Shown here: piece by piece, positions 50,240 through 58,419 of the stretch
How the letters are laid out: each line of letters opens with the position of its first letter
Position numbering within the stretch: position 1 is the stretch's first letter
NCBI RefSeq assembly: GCF_017948245.1
Contig: NZ_CP072865.1
Span: 2,939,501 to 3,003,500, forward strand
From: Rhizobium sp. NLR16a
GTDB lineage: Bacteria > Pseudomonadota > Alphaproteobacteria > Rhizobiales > Rhizobiaceae
DNA: 64,000 nt
Direction: 5' to 3'
Notes under the pieces: model-generated
Database searches by the model: none
What the model was told of the DNA's origin: nothing
The model's input: only the letters and a program-made list of their open reading frames with translations
Position numbers and translations under genes: made by a program

Positions 50240-51334
50240 ATGATGAAAGAGATCGACATCAGCTATAGGACAATGTTCGCGGAACTGGCGCAGCGGACGT
50301 TGGACGGGCAGTTTCTGTCGGACTTTCCATTGGAAGGTTGGTTTGTGACCGTCACCGTGAAAGGGCGCGACTACTGGTATTTCGATCTCCCGACTCCCGA
50401 AGGCAAGGACAAGCGAAGCTATGTCGGTCCGCAGAGCGATGACGCGATCACGGCGCGGGTGATGGCCCACAAGGAGATCAAGGATAACGTCCGGGAGCGA
50501 CGGCGGATGGTCAGCACGCTCCGTCGTGCCGGCCTTCCGGGTCCCGATAATTTTGCGGGCGACATCACCAAAGCCCTCGCGGATGCGGGCTTATTCCGTC
50601 TGCGTGCAGTCCTGATCGGGTCGGTGGCATTCAGCACCTATGCAGGCATGCTCGGCGTTCGCCTGCCCTCATCCGCCATGCAGACCGGCGACGCGGACTT
50701 CGCGCAGGACTTTGCTATTTCTGCGGGTGTCCAGGACAGCCTGCCTCCGGTTCTTGAGGTCCTCCAGTCGGTCGATCCCGAATTCAGGGCAGTTCCCCAT
50801 GAGGCAGACAAGGCTAGGGTCGTCGCCTTTCAGAACGCCAAGGGCTATCGGGTGGAATTCCTGACGGGAAACCGCGGATCGGATGACTATACCGGCAAAC
50901 CCTCCCCCATGCCTGCCCTCGGCGGTGCGTCGGCGGAAAACCTGCGCTTCCTGGACTACCTGATCTACGAGCCCGTCCGCACGGTTCTCCTCTTCCGCGA
51001 GGGCGTGAACGTCCTCGTTCCCGCGCCCGAGCGATATGCAGTCCATAAGCTCATCGTGTCGTCCAGAAGGTTCACGGACACTCTGGGACGCGTAAAGGCC
51101 GACAAAGACCTCACGCAAGCGTCACTGCTTTTCCAAGCCCTCGTCGAGACACGCCATGACTCCGAGCTGACAGATGCTTGGGCGGAAGCCTGGGATCGAG
51201 GGGATTCATGGAAAGACGGCATTTGCCACGGTCTCCTGAGGCTTCCTCATAAGGGTGTCGAAGCGCTCGGCAAGGCTCTTGGATCGGAGATGCCCGATCT
51301 GGAGAAGTTGAGAGCCAAAACTCGGCAGAAGTGA
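50240..51334 (+). CDS. Nucleotidyltransferase-fold protein (GSU2403 type)
   Basis: The 364-residue product has a first part without recognised motifs (LDGQFLSDFPLEGWFVTVTVKGRDYWYFDLP). A nucleotidyltransferase-like core then begins with RAVLIGSVAFSTYAGMLGVRLPSSAMQTGDADFAQDF, where GS and the DxD in GDADF are the expected catalytic pattern. The rest is helical, with ERYAVHKLIVSSRR. Proteins of this family are uncharacterised, and some related folds act as toxins or defence effectors. The ATG at 50240 follows AAGGACGAG; a GTG at 50201 is in frame. Two tandem dyads precede it. Confidence 0.7.
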   Translation: MMKEIDISYRTMFAELAQRTLDGQFLSDFPLEGWFVTVTVKGRDYWYFDLPTPEGKDKRSYVGPQSDDAITARVMAHKEIKDNVRERRRMVSTLRRAGLPGPDNFAGDITKALADAGLFRLRAVLIGSVAFSTYAGMLGVRLPSSAMQTGDADFAQDFAISAGVQDSLPPVLEVLQSVDPEFRAVPHEADKARVVAFQNAKGYRVEFLTGNRGSDDYTGKPSPMPALGGASAENLRFLDYLIYEPVRTVLLFREGVNVLVPAPERYAVHKLIVSSRRFTDTLGRVKADKDLTQASLLFQALVETRHDSELTDAWAEAWDRGDSWKDGICHGLLRLPHKGVEALGKALGSEMPDLEKLRAKTRQK

Positions 51335-51388
51335 TGTCGCATGATGCTCGAGCCGCCCGACGATGGACCGCCCTTCCTCCCGACCACG

Positions 51389-51853
51389 TTATTGTAGCGC
51401 CTTATCCAAAATCACGTTTGTCAGCACGAAAGAATAGAAGTCATCGGCTTCCGGCTCGAAGCTTGGGCCGGCCATATCCAGACAAAAGACACCGCCTCCG
51501 CTCGATGGCCAGAGGCAATAGCGCCAGGAAGCTCCACAGTCCGCAATTGAAACCGCATCGGCGGGAATGGAATCGCCTTTTGGGCGCGCTCCATAAACCT
51601 TGCTATAGCTGGAAGATTGATAAAGCTGAAACGAGGGGTGTCGTTCAACGAAGGATGCGGGCTCGGGCTCGTAGATGTAGAACCCTTTCGTCGTTGAGCC
51701 GACGCCGATGACGCGGATGAACTCTAGATATTGCTGAGAAATGGCGGGATAGCGAGCGACGATGCCCGACAGCTTCTCGTTTGAGAGCGGCTCAAGTGAG
51801 GAAAGTTCCTTGCTTTGGTCAACTTCGAGCAGTTGTGAGATTTTGTCGATCAT
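51389..51853 (-). CDS. SMI1/KNR4-like (SUKH) small protein, tentative
   Basis: The 154-residue soluble product runs MIDKISQLLEVD, LSGIVARYPAISQQYLEFIRVIGVG, GFYIYEPEPASFVERH, SIADCGASWRYCLWPSSGGGVFCLDM and ADDFYSFVLTNVILD. Spacing of the hydrophobic core and the YLEFIRVIG motif recall the SMI1/KNR4 (SUKH) superfamily, which includes immunity proteins. GAGGGA lies upstream of the ATG at 51853. It converges with the nucleotidyltransferase-like gene 54 bases away. The assignment is tentative. Confidence 0.55.
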   Translation of the reverse strand: MIDKISQLLEVDQSKELSSLEPLSNEKLSGIVARYPAISQQYLEFIRVIGVGSTTKGFYIYEPEPASFVERHPSFQLYQSSSYSKVYGARPKGDSIPADAVSIADCGASWRYCLWPSSGGGVFCLDMAGPSFEPEADDFYSFVLTNVILDKALQ

Positions 51854-52127
51854 AATGCGTCGGGTCCCTCGATTCTGCCGACACTTTGACGCCTTCTGTC
51901 CTGCTGCCGTCAAGGTCCGCTGGACCTCGCAGGCTTGAAGTCGTCGAGCGGCTTTCATTTGTAGCGACCGGCTATGACATGCCGGCGCCGCAACGACCCG
52001 ACGAGGCACGGCAGCAGAAGGCTCGCGCCGGTGCCCGTCTACCGCCCCTCGCCTTACCAATCCGTAAGTTGCCGCCGGGCCGCCCTCTCGGCTAGATCTG
52101 GCCGCACCAGGCATGCCGGAGCGGCCG

Positions 52128-52811
52128 ATGCGAATCCTGCTAATCGAGGACGATATCAAGACGTCCGATTATATCGCCAAGGGCTTGTCCGAGGCCGGGC
52201 ACGTCTGTGACGTCATCGGCGACGGCCGCGACGGGCTGTTTCAGGCGCAGCGCGAGACCTATGACGTTATCGTCGTCGATCGCATGCTGCCGGGCCTCGA
52301 CGGGCTGGCGATCGTCCGCTCACTGAGGGCTGCCAGGGTCGGCGCGCCGGCGCTGTTCCTGACCTCGATCGGCGGCGTCGACGATCGCGTCGAAGGGCTG
52401 GAGGCGGGCGGCGACGATTATCTCACCAAACCTTTCGCCTTCTCCGAGCTTCTGGCGCGCATCCATGCGCTCGGTCGGCGTCCGCCGGTGCAGGAGCAGC
52501 GGACGGTCTTGAAGGTTGCCGATCTCGAGCTCGATCTGATCCGCCGCGAGGCCCGCCGCGCCGGCCAGCTGATCGAGCTGCAGCCGCGCGAGTTCACCCT
52601 GCTCGAGGTGCTGATGCGCGGCGAAGGCCGGGTGATCACCAGGACGATGCTGCTCGAGCGGGTCTGGGATTTCCACTTCGATCCGAAGACCAGCGTCGTC
52701 GAGACCCATATCAGCCGCCTCAGGGCCAAGGTCGACAAGCCGTTCCAGGCCCAGCTTCTGCACACGATCCGCAACACCGGATACAGCCTGCATGCGCCTC
52801 GAACAGGATGA
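52128..52811 (+). CDS. OmpR-family response regulator
   Basis: The 227-residue product has a receiver domain (MRILLIEDDIKTSDYIAKGL, acceptor aspartate in VIVVDRMLPGLDGL, lysine in DDYLTKPFAFSELL) and an OmpR winged helix (LIELQPREFTLLEVLMRGEGRVITRTMLLERVWDFHFDPKTSVVETHISRLRAKV). GGAG stands before the ATG at 52128; an ATG at 52113 is the alternative. Its stop codon lies at the left edge of a repeat element, and the partner kinase reading frame begins before that stop. The stimulus is unknown. Confidence 0.9.
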   Translation: MRILLIEDDIKTSDYIAKGLSEAGHVCDVIGDGRDGLFQAQRETYDVIVVDRMLPGLDGLAIVRSLRAARVGAPALFLTSIGGVDDRVEGLEAGGDDYLTKPFAFSELLARIHALGRRPPVQEQRTVLKVADLELDLIRREARRAGQLIELQPREFTLLEVLMRGEGRVITRTMLLERVWDFHFDPKTSVVETHISRLRAKVDKPFQAQLLHTIRNTGYSLHAPRTG

Positions 52812-54267
52812 TTTCAGGCCCATCGGCCTGAAAATCTCAAATCCTGTTCGCAAGTTAAAGAGTAAGAGCATGATGTCGTCCGAAAACCGCGCACACTTTT
52901 CGGCATCATGCTCTAGCCTGCGAAGAAGCACGCCGTTCCGCCTGGCCGTTACCTTCGGCGTCCTCTTCGTCGTCGCCTTCATCTTCAGCGGCGCGATCAT
53001 CTATCACATGCTGCGCCTCGGCCTTGACCGAGACGTCGACCAGTCGCTCACCGAGATGAATTCGCTCATCGCCTCGACCTATGAGCCCGGCGACACCCAG
53101 GATCTGATCAACACGCTGAACAATTATGCGAGTTTCCAGTCCACCTCTGACGGGCTCTATTCGCTGACCGATGCCGGCGGGCGCAAGCTCGCCGGCAATT
53201 TTGCGGCGCCCCGCATCCCGGACGGCGTCTATACCGTCACCTCGGGCGATGTCGGGCTGAAGGGGCGTGAGCGCTACCGGATGCGGGTGTCGACCATCGG
53301 CCCCTACAATCTGGTGGTGGCGGAAAACTTCAACGATGTCGACGAGATGCTGCGGATCGTTCTGGTAAGCTTCGAATGGGCTGCGGCAATCGTCGTGGCG
53401 ACGGCGATCGGCGGCGGCGTCTTTCTGGCCGTTCGCGCCCAGGCGAGATTGGACGGGGTCGCCAACACCATGAACGACGTTTCTCACGGCGCCCTCGACG
53501 CTCGCGTCCCGATCACCGGCCACGGCGACGATCTCGATACGGTGGCGATCCAGATCAACGCGGCACTGGAGCGGCTGCAGAGACTGGTCGAGAGCATGCG
53601 GCAGGTGAGCGCCGATATCGCCCACGATCTGAAAACACCGCTCAACAGGCTGCGCCTGACGCTGGATGCCGCCGTGGCTGGAATCAACCGGCAAGCGGAT
53701 GTTTCGGCTCTGCTTGACGAAGCGAGAAACGAGAGCGACCGGATCGACGCCACCTTCGAGGCGCTGCTGCGCATTTCCCAGATCGAGGCCGGCGCCCGCA
53801 AGGAGCGCTTCCAGGCGACCGATATCGACGCCGTGCTGAGCGTCATCTCCGAGGTCTATGTCGATGTCGCCGAAGATGCGGGGCAGTCGTTCCGGATCGC
53901 CGAGCGCGCGCCCGCCGTCATCGGGGGCGACCGCGATCTCTTGACGCAGATGATCGCCAACCTGGTGGAGAACGCGATCAACCACTGCCCGCCCGGAACC
54001 GGCATCACGCTGTCGCTTCGCCGCCAGGGCGGCCGCGCCATTCTCTCGGTCGCCGACACCGGCCCCGGCATCCCCGCCGAGGAAAGGGACAAGGTCTTCC
54101 GCCGCCTCTACCGCATCGACAAGAGCCGCACGACACCGGGAAGCGGCCTCGGCCTCAGCCTCGTCAGGGCAATCGCCGAGCTGCATTCGGCCGAGATCGC
54201 ACTGGCGGACAATCATCCCGGCCTTCGCGTTTCGATCGCCTTCCCGCTGATGCCGGAGAAATCCTGA
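52792..54267 (+). CDS. EnvZ-type sensor histidine kinase with repeat-encoded N-terminus
   Basis: The frame gives 491 residues. After about 42 residues encoded by a RIME-like element come a transmembrane helix (FRLAVTFGVLFVVAFIFSGAIIYHML), a periplasmic domain, a second helix (WAAAIVVATAIGGGVFLAV), HAMP, the H-box SADIAHDLKTPLNRLRLTLD, N-box NLVENAINHCPPG and the G boxes DTGPGIPAEE and GSGLGLSLVRAIAELH. The ATG at 52792 overlaps the regulator gene by 20 bases. ATGs at 52870 and 52873 inside the repeat are alternatives. It should phosphorylate the regulator just upstream. Its 3-prime end overlaps the convergent GT25 gene by 104 bases. Confidence 0.88.
   Translation: MRLEQDDFRPIGLKISNPVRKLKSKSMMSSENRAHFSASCSSLRRSTPFRLAVTFGVLFVVAFIFSGAIIYHMLRLGLDRDVDQSLTEMNSLIASTYEPGDTQDLINTLNNYASFQSTSDGLYSLTDAGGRKLAGNFAAPRIPDGVYTVTSGDVGLKGRERYRMRVSTIGPYNLVVAENFNDVDEMLRIVLVSFEWAAAIVVATAIGGGVFLAVRAQARLDGVANTMNDVSHGALDARVPITGHGDDLDTVAIQINAALERLQRLVESMRQVSADIAHDLKTPLNRLRLTLDAAVAGINRQADVSALLDEARNESDRIDATFEALLRISQIEAGARKERFQATDIDAVLSVISEVYVDVAEDAGQSFRIAERAPAVIGGDRDLLTQMIANLVENAINHCPPGTGITLSLRRQGGRAILSVADTGPGIPAEERDKVFRRLYRIDKSRTTPGSGLGLSLVRAIAELHSAEIALADNHPGLRVSIAFPLMPEKS
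52801..52914. repeat. RIME-like element spanning the regulator/kinase junction
   Basis: Two nested palindromes make up the element. First, GAACAGGAT (52801-52809) pairs with ATCCTGTTC (52841-52849) around an inner hairpin TTTCAGGCC-CATC-GGCCTGAAA. Second, AGAGCATGATG (52865-52875) pairs with CATCATGCTCT (52904-52914). The order and sequence resemble the RIME intergenic elements of Rhizobium. It contains no in-frame stop for the kinase frame. Confidence 0.75.
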
Positions 54268-55060
54268 GCCGCCATGCCGCGAGCCGGGCGAAACGGGCGG
54301 CAAAACGGCGGATCTCGGCAGCAGCGCGAAAAGACAGCACGCTCCACGGCCGGCGGCGGCCGAGCCGGTAGGCCGAAAGCCCCGCCTGGATCTGCGAGCA
54401 GGGATCGGCCCTTTGGCTCACCGGCAGCGGATCGACGAAGCAAGCGCGCAGCCCCTCATCGAACTCCAGGTCGAAGGCGAGATCATAGGGCAGCCGCATC
54501 GGCAGCAGCGCCCCGGCAATCCAGCCCGCCGCCTTGCGGTTGACCAGATAGGCGCCCGATCCCTTCTCGCGGGTCAGCGCGATGGCGAGCGAGCGCGAGC
54601 CGGTCAGCGGCTCGACCCGGTGCTTGCGACCGGAATTGACCGTCGACAGCCGCAGAATGTCCCAGTGCGCCTGGTGGCGAAGCGCGGCCTCGAGCAGTTC
54701 GGCAAAATCGTCGTCTAAGTCGAGATCGTCTTCCAGAATAAGCGCGAATTCCGCCTCACTGGCGAGGAAGCGTCTGGCGCATTCGACGTGGCTGAGATAG
54801 CAGCCGATCTCGAAAGGGTTCGGCCGGCGGCCATGCCGACGGAGATAGGATGCTTCATCAAAGTCGGGATGCGGCAGGCTCAGCCCCGCCCCGTCGACCG
54901 CCGCCACGCGCTCATAGGCAAGGCCGAAGCCTGCCAGCAGCCGTTCCATCCGAAACCGCCGCAACGGCGCGCGGTCGAGATTGATGAGGTAGGTATTCAC
55001 CTGCAGGCTGACGGGATGAAGAGCCGGCATAAGGGCGGCAGGTGTGGCGCGCATGTTCAT
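54164..55060 (-). CDS. Glycosyltransferase family 25
   Basis: The 298-residue product begins with VNTYLINLDRAPLRRFRMERLLAGFGL, the GT25 entry motif. FEIGCYLSHVECARRFLASEAEFALILEDDLDLDDDFAELLEAAL follows, with the acidic DxD-like cluster. A further family stretch is GSGAYLVNRKAAGWIAG. GT25 enzymes add galactose or similar sugars in LPS or surface glycan synthesis. I take the ATG at 55060 with GAGG upstream. The last part, rich in arginine and serine, overlaps the end of the kinase gene on the other strand by 104 bases and may be a run-on extension. Confidence 0.83.
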   Translation of the reverse strand: MNMRATPAALMPALHPVSLQVNTYLINLDRAPLRRFRMERLLAGFGLAYERVAAVDGAGLSLPHPDFDEASYLRRHGRRPNPFEIGCYLSHVECARRFLASEAEFALILEDDLDLDDDFAELLEAALRHQAHWDILRLSTVNSGRKHRVEPLTGSRSLAIALTREKGSGAYLVNRKAAGWIAGALLPMRLPYDLAFDLEFDEGLRACFVDPLPVSQRADPCSQIQAGLSAYRLGRRRPWSVLSFRAAAEIRRFAARFARLAAWRLRISPASAGRRSKREGRDDCPPVRSRPNAARRLP

Positions 55061-55770
55061 GAGATTTGGCCTCGACTTGGCAATGACGACGCCAAGCCTG
55101 CGCTGCAAACCTCACCGGGACTTCGCCCGGACCATACATTTTCGTAAGCTGCGCCATCGCCAGCCGAGGAATGCATCCTTACGGATCGGTATTGTCCCGG
55201 CAAAGAGCCGGTAAGAATGCCGCGCTACATCCTCGCGTGCTGCACGCAATGGGTCACTTCCCTTCCCGCGATCATGACGACACCCATCAGGCCTTCGATG
55301 ACGACGGCGACCCATTGCGTGCCGCGCCTCGCGTCCAAAATACTCCGCCAGCTCGGGAACAACAGGCTTCGCCGATCGTAAGGTTTGTGGGCCGTGCGGA
55401 GGTGCTTTAACACAGCCATGCACTTCGATACTCTGTGCGGCCCACTCCAGTCGAAGCCAGGGCGCTCCCGTATGTTTGGAAGCGCCCACGCCATTGCCCA
55501 GTCCCGATCGGCATCGCGATGGGAGCGACAGCCCGGAGGCACGTCCGGCGAGAGCACCCGCCGCAACCTCCCTCATCCCAGGCCTTGAGCCTGGGATCCA
55601 TGGCCACGGCAGTCCAGGCCAGGGTGGATCCTCGGGGAAGCCGGCCGCTCACAGCCGCGACGTCTCGACGCGGAACGCGAAAGGCAATCGCGCGCCGGTC
55701 AACCCCACCACGCGACCTTACGAGCGTTCAAGGACGCCCTCGGCCGGTTTGATGATATCCCACATCCCTA
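55061..55770. other. Intergenic stretch with a REP-like hairpin
   Basis: No convincing gene is seen in 710 bases. A REP-like hairpin (ATCCCAGGC-CTTGA-GCCTGGGAT) lies at 55575-55597. Several overlapping frames exist, none with a ribosome site and recognisable domain. Confidence 0.55.
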
Positions 55771-56901
55771 CTATGGAGGGCTGAAGCCCCAGGCAGCAGG
55801 CTCGAGATAAGCACGGGGTGGCTGGATTTCATCCATACCCACCGGCCGGCGCGTCAGCGTCACTATTTTGAATCCCTCGCTGTCTCCCCAGCCAGACAAG
55901 TGGGCGTCGATCAGCGGTATGCCGTCCGAAGTCAGGCATTGCCTTAGACCCATATCAGCCATATTCGGTGTCCGGTCATACCATGCGCAGTCCTCGCCGA
56001 GCAGCCGGTCCTGCTCTCTCAAGTCGACGATTCCATACGCCTCGTCAAATCTCCTGAACTTCGGCGAGACAATCGAGGAGGAGCGGACAGCTTCGAACAT
56101 GCGCTCCCCCTTGGATACGGAATATCGAAGCCCCTGGTCTTCAAGCTCGTTCCAGACGGTGATCAGGATCGATCCGTCTCCACGGTCGCGCTGTCGGAGC
56201 CACCAGGGATAATGACGCAACAGCCTCTCCTTGGATCTGTGGCTAACCAGCTCCGCCTCGAAGTCTCCAGGATTTGGGGTGTAATCGTCGTAACGTGGCA
56301 AGGGCGCGAGCCAGGTACCGGCTTCGAGAAGCTGCATTGGCGGTCGTACCACCGCTTCCGGCACAGGCCCGCGCCGCAGTTCCGTCAGCCGCGTCTCGGA
56401 CATGACCTCCCCGCTGGAGAAAAGGACTTTCGTCGCGATCTCTATTCCGTCCTCGGTCAGGCAAGTCATCCAACTGGGACTGGTCTCGCCCCTGTCCATG
56501 CGCCGGACGATCTGCCGCCAGCGACACTGCTCACCGCCGACGGTCTCAACATCATCCGTTTCCCTGACTTTCGTGATGCCGTCATAATCTTGAGATGGTT
56601 CGACCTGCCTGACCTGAAATGATGAGATTTCACCATTCCTCCTGGTTGCCCTCAGAACCACGTTCTTGAAGAAATGTCCGTAAGAAAGGTTCGTTTCTTC
56701 GTTTCCTTGCTCTTCAACACGTGTCCAGCCTTTGTGATGCTGGACGACCCGCTGGCGGTCCCCTTTGGCACTATGGGCGTCACGCACGATCATCTTTGCG
56801 GTATAGTCGGGCACATCAGGACTGGCGAAATACGGAACCTCGCTCGCAAAGGCGGAACCGGCCGCAATCGTGATCACTGCGAAAACAATCAATCTGTACA
56901 T
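55771..56901 (-). CDS. Exported hypothetical protein with internal duplication
   Basis: The 376-residue product has a Sec signal (YRLIVFAVITIAAGSAFA). The mature part seems to contain two related units. GEQCRWRQI, MTCLTEDGIEIATKVLFSSGEVMSETRLTELRRGPVPEAVV and LLEAGTWL parallel GEDCAWYDR, QCLTSDGIPLIDAHLSGWGDSEGFKIVTLTRRPVGMDEI and YLEPAAWGF. Each unit has two cysteines in matching places, suggesting a disulfide in each. GAGGAG lies four bases before the ATG at 56901. I do not recognise the family; a periplasmic binding or assembly role is possible. Confidence 0.75.
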   Translation of the reverse strand: MYRLIVFAVITIAAGSAFASEVPYFASPDVPDYTAKMIVRDAHSAKGDRQRVVQHHKGWTRVEEQGNEETNLSYGHFFKNVVLRATRRNGEISSFQVRQVEPSQDYDGITKVRETDDVETVGGEQCRWRQIVRRMDRGETSPSWMTCLTEDGIEIATKVLFSSGEVMSETRLTELRRGPVPEAVVRPPMQLLEAGTWLAPLPRYDDYTPNPGDFEAELVSHRSKERLLRHYPWWLRQRDRGDGSILITVWNELEDQGLRYSVSKGERMFEAVRSSSIVSPKFRRFDEAYGIVDLREQDRLLGEDCAWYDRTPNMADMGLRQCLTSDGIPLIDAHLSGWGDSEGFKIVTLTRRPVGMDEIQPPRAYLEPAAWGFSPP

Positions 56902-57325
56902 GAGACTCCTCGGCGGGAAGGCCCGCACAACCAGTGGGATTGACAGGAGCAGCGACAGGTCAGCGTAACTGAAGGCAGCTGCAGGTCAACTGATAGCCTG
57001 CAGCCTCAAGCCGAATGGTGGTCGACCGCACCACCGCCGCATCCCAGGGGCGTAAACGACTGCCCCGATCATCACCAAAACGTAGCGCATACTGCCCTCC
57101 GGAGTTTCTCATCTTCTGCAATTTTTAGCTGCAGTCTCTCGTTAGTGGAAGCACCAATCTTGGGTGGCGCCCCGGCACATTCCGCAGACCGGTGAAGGCG
57201 CCGCCCTTGCCGTAACGTCATCGCGCCGACGCCGCCTATCTCTCCCGGCACCACCTCTCCTTCGTCTCCTCGGGTCAAGCCCGAGGAGACGAAGGATGAG
57301 GCACGCTCTGCGGCAGACCCCCGCA
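56902..57325. other. Intergenic stretch with a long REP-like hairpin
   Basis: No gene is seen. A perfect 14-bp stem lies at 57261-57293 (TTCGTCTCCTCGGG, loop TCAAG, then the complement), the strongest REP-like copy in the window. It borders the phage-like module. Confidence 0.6.
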
Positions 57326-57916
57326 TCACCCCTTCGCCCTGCGCAGCGCAATCAACCCCCGGCGAAGCCACAGCAATTGCTGCGGCGGCATGTGGCGCAG
57401 GTGTTCGTAATCCATCACCGCGACGTTATAGACGGTGCTGCGCACCTGCGGCCCGTCCTCGCAGCGCAGAAGCACGGCCTGCAGTTCCATCATGCGGTTG
57501 CTGGCCTTGCGGGCGCGGTCGGCGAGGCTTTCGGTCACCTCGCCTTCGTGGCCCTTGACGGCGAAGAGCGATTGGGCCCTGGGGCTTGGGGCGGGAATGC
57601 CCGTCGTCTTGTGGTAGCGGGCCATGACCTCGGCATAGTCGTCGCCGGCCTGGCGCTGCTCGTCGGTGATCAGCCCGTCGAGGAACATGCGGCCGAGGGT
57701 ATAACCGGCATAGGGGCTTCTCACGGTCTCGTCGGCTACCGTCCTGCCGAAGCCGTGGATGCGCCGGCGCGCCGCCATCGCCACGCTGATATTCTCCTTC
57801 TCGGTTTCGAACGGCTTGATCTTGCCGCAGGGGAAACGCTCGACATTGGCCTTGCGCGGCCGGCCGGCGCCGTTGTTTGCCCGCTGTATCTTCACCTTGG
57901 TGGCCTTGCCGCCCAT
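57326..57916 (-). CDS. Hypothetical protein, last gene of phage-like operon
   Basis: The 196-residue product starts with a basic region (MGGKATKVKIQRANNGAGRPRKANVERFPCGKIK) containing an AT-hook-like GRPRK. It continues with a mostly helical body (PYAGYTLGRMFLDGLITDEQRQAGDDYAEVMARYHKT, then DRARKASNRMMELQAVLL, ending LLWLRRGLIALRRAKG). AGGAAGGAG precedes the ATG. It closes the leftward operon controlled from 59813. A DNA-binding or replication-linked role is conceivable from the basic N-terminus only. Confidence 0.68.
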   Translation of the reverse strand: MGGKATKVKIQRANNGAGRPRKANVERFPCGKIKPFETEKENISVAMAARRRIHGFGRTVADETVRSPYAGYTLGRMFLDGLITDEQRQAGDDYAEVMARYHKTTGIPAPSPRAQSLFAVKGHEGEVTESLADRARKASNRMMELQAVLLRCEDGPQVRSTVYNVAVMDYEHLRHMPPQQLLWLRRGLIALRRAKG

Positions 57917-57929
57917 CGGGATCTCCTTC

Positions 57930-58118
57930 CTATTGAATGATGCCGTTTCGAAGTGCGGCGGCGACCAGGGCAGTCTCCTTGAACACGCCGAGCTTCGCCT
58001 TGGCGTTGGCAATGTGGGTGTTGACGGTGATCGGCGAGATGCCGAGGATCGCGCCGATCTCGGCAGCGGTCTTGCCTTGCGCCATCCAGCCGATGATCTC
58101 TCGCTCGCGCGGGGTCAC
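57930..58118 (-). CDS. Small LuxR-type helix-turn-helix protein
   Basis: The 62-residue product is a bare LuxR/GerE DNA-binding domain (TPREREIIGWMAQGKTAAEIGAILGISPITVNTHIANAKAKLGVFKETALVAAAL). It has no sensory domain. The start is a GTG at 58118, five bases before the end of the GcrA-like gene upstream, within one transcript. It probably binds DNA as a small regulator of the element. Confidence 0.75.
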   Translation of the reverse strand: MTPREREIIGWMAQGKTAAEIGAILGISPITVNTHIANAKAKLGVFKETALVAAALRNGIIQ

Positions 58119-58122
58119 GCCC

Positions 58123-58419
58123 TCATGGCGCCGGTCCGTCGATCGTCGGCACGCGCGGCATCGTCACCTCGGCGCCCGACAGCGTCACCCGCCGCACCCG
58201 GTCTGGATGGCGGATCGGCGCGGGTGCCGCGCTGGTGGCCGCCAGCTGCTTGCGCGCATCCTGCCTGGACGGGAACCGGTCGCGGTTGCGATGCGCCATG
58301 TTGATGACGGTGTTCTTCTTCGAGCCGAAGAGTTCGGCGATTTGACGTGCCGAGAACCCCTCCTGCCAGAGCTTCTGCGCCTTGACGATCTTGTCTTCCG
58401 TCCAGAACAGATCTCTCAT
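58123..58419 (-). CDS. GcrA-like small regulator
   Basis: The 98-residue product opens with FWTEDKIVKAQKLWQEGFSARQIAELFGSKKNTVINMAHRNRDRF, which resembles the N-terminal helix-turn-helix of the alphaproteobacterial cell-cycle regulator GcrA (WTEE-x-LWxEGxSAxQIA). The remaining half is shorter than in GcrA and lacks its C-terminal domain. Its start overlaps the stop of the gene before it (ATGA), so translation is coupled. Such short GcrA-like proteins occur in prophages of this group. Confidence 0.72.
   Translation of the reverse strand: MRDLFWTEDKIVKAQKLWQEGFSARQIAELFGSKKNTVINMAHRNRDRFPSRQDARKQLAATSAAPAPIRHPDRVRRVTLSGAEVTMPRVPTIDGPAP

Noticed and set aside
50099..50242. Short frame (SYKALADTYNAHVSERG) before the nucleotidyltransferase-like gene, resembling an antitoxin tail
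   Set aside because: It has no start codon after the preceding stop, and its sequence is largely set by the tandem dyads. I favour the DNA repeats as the meaningful signal.
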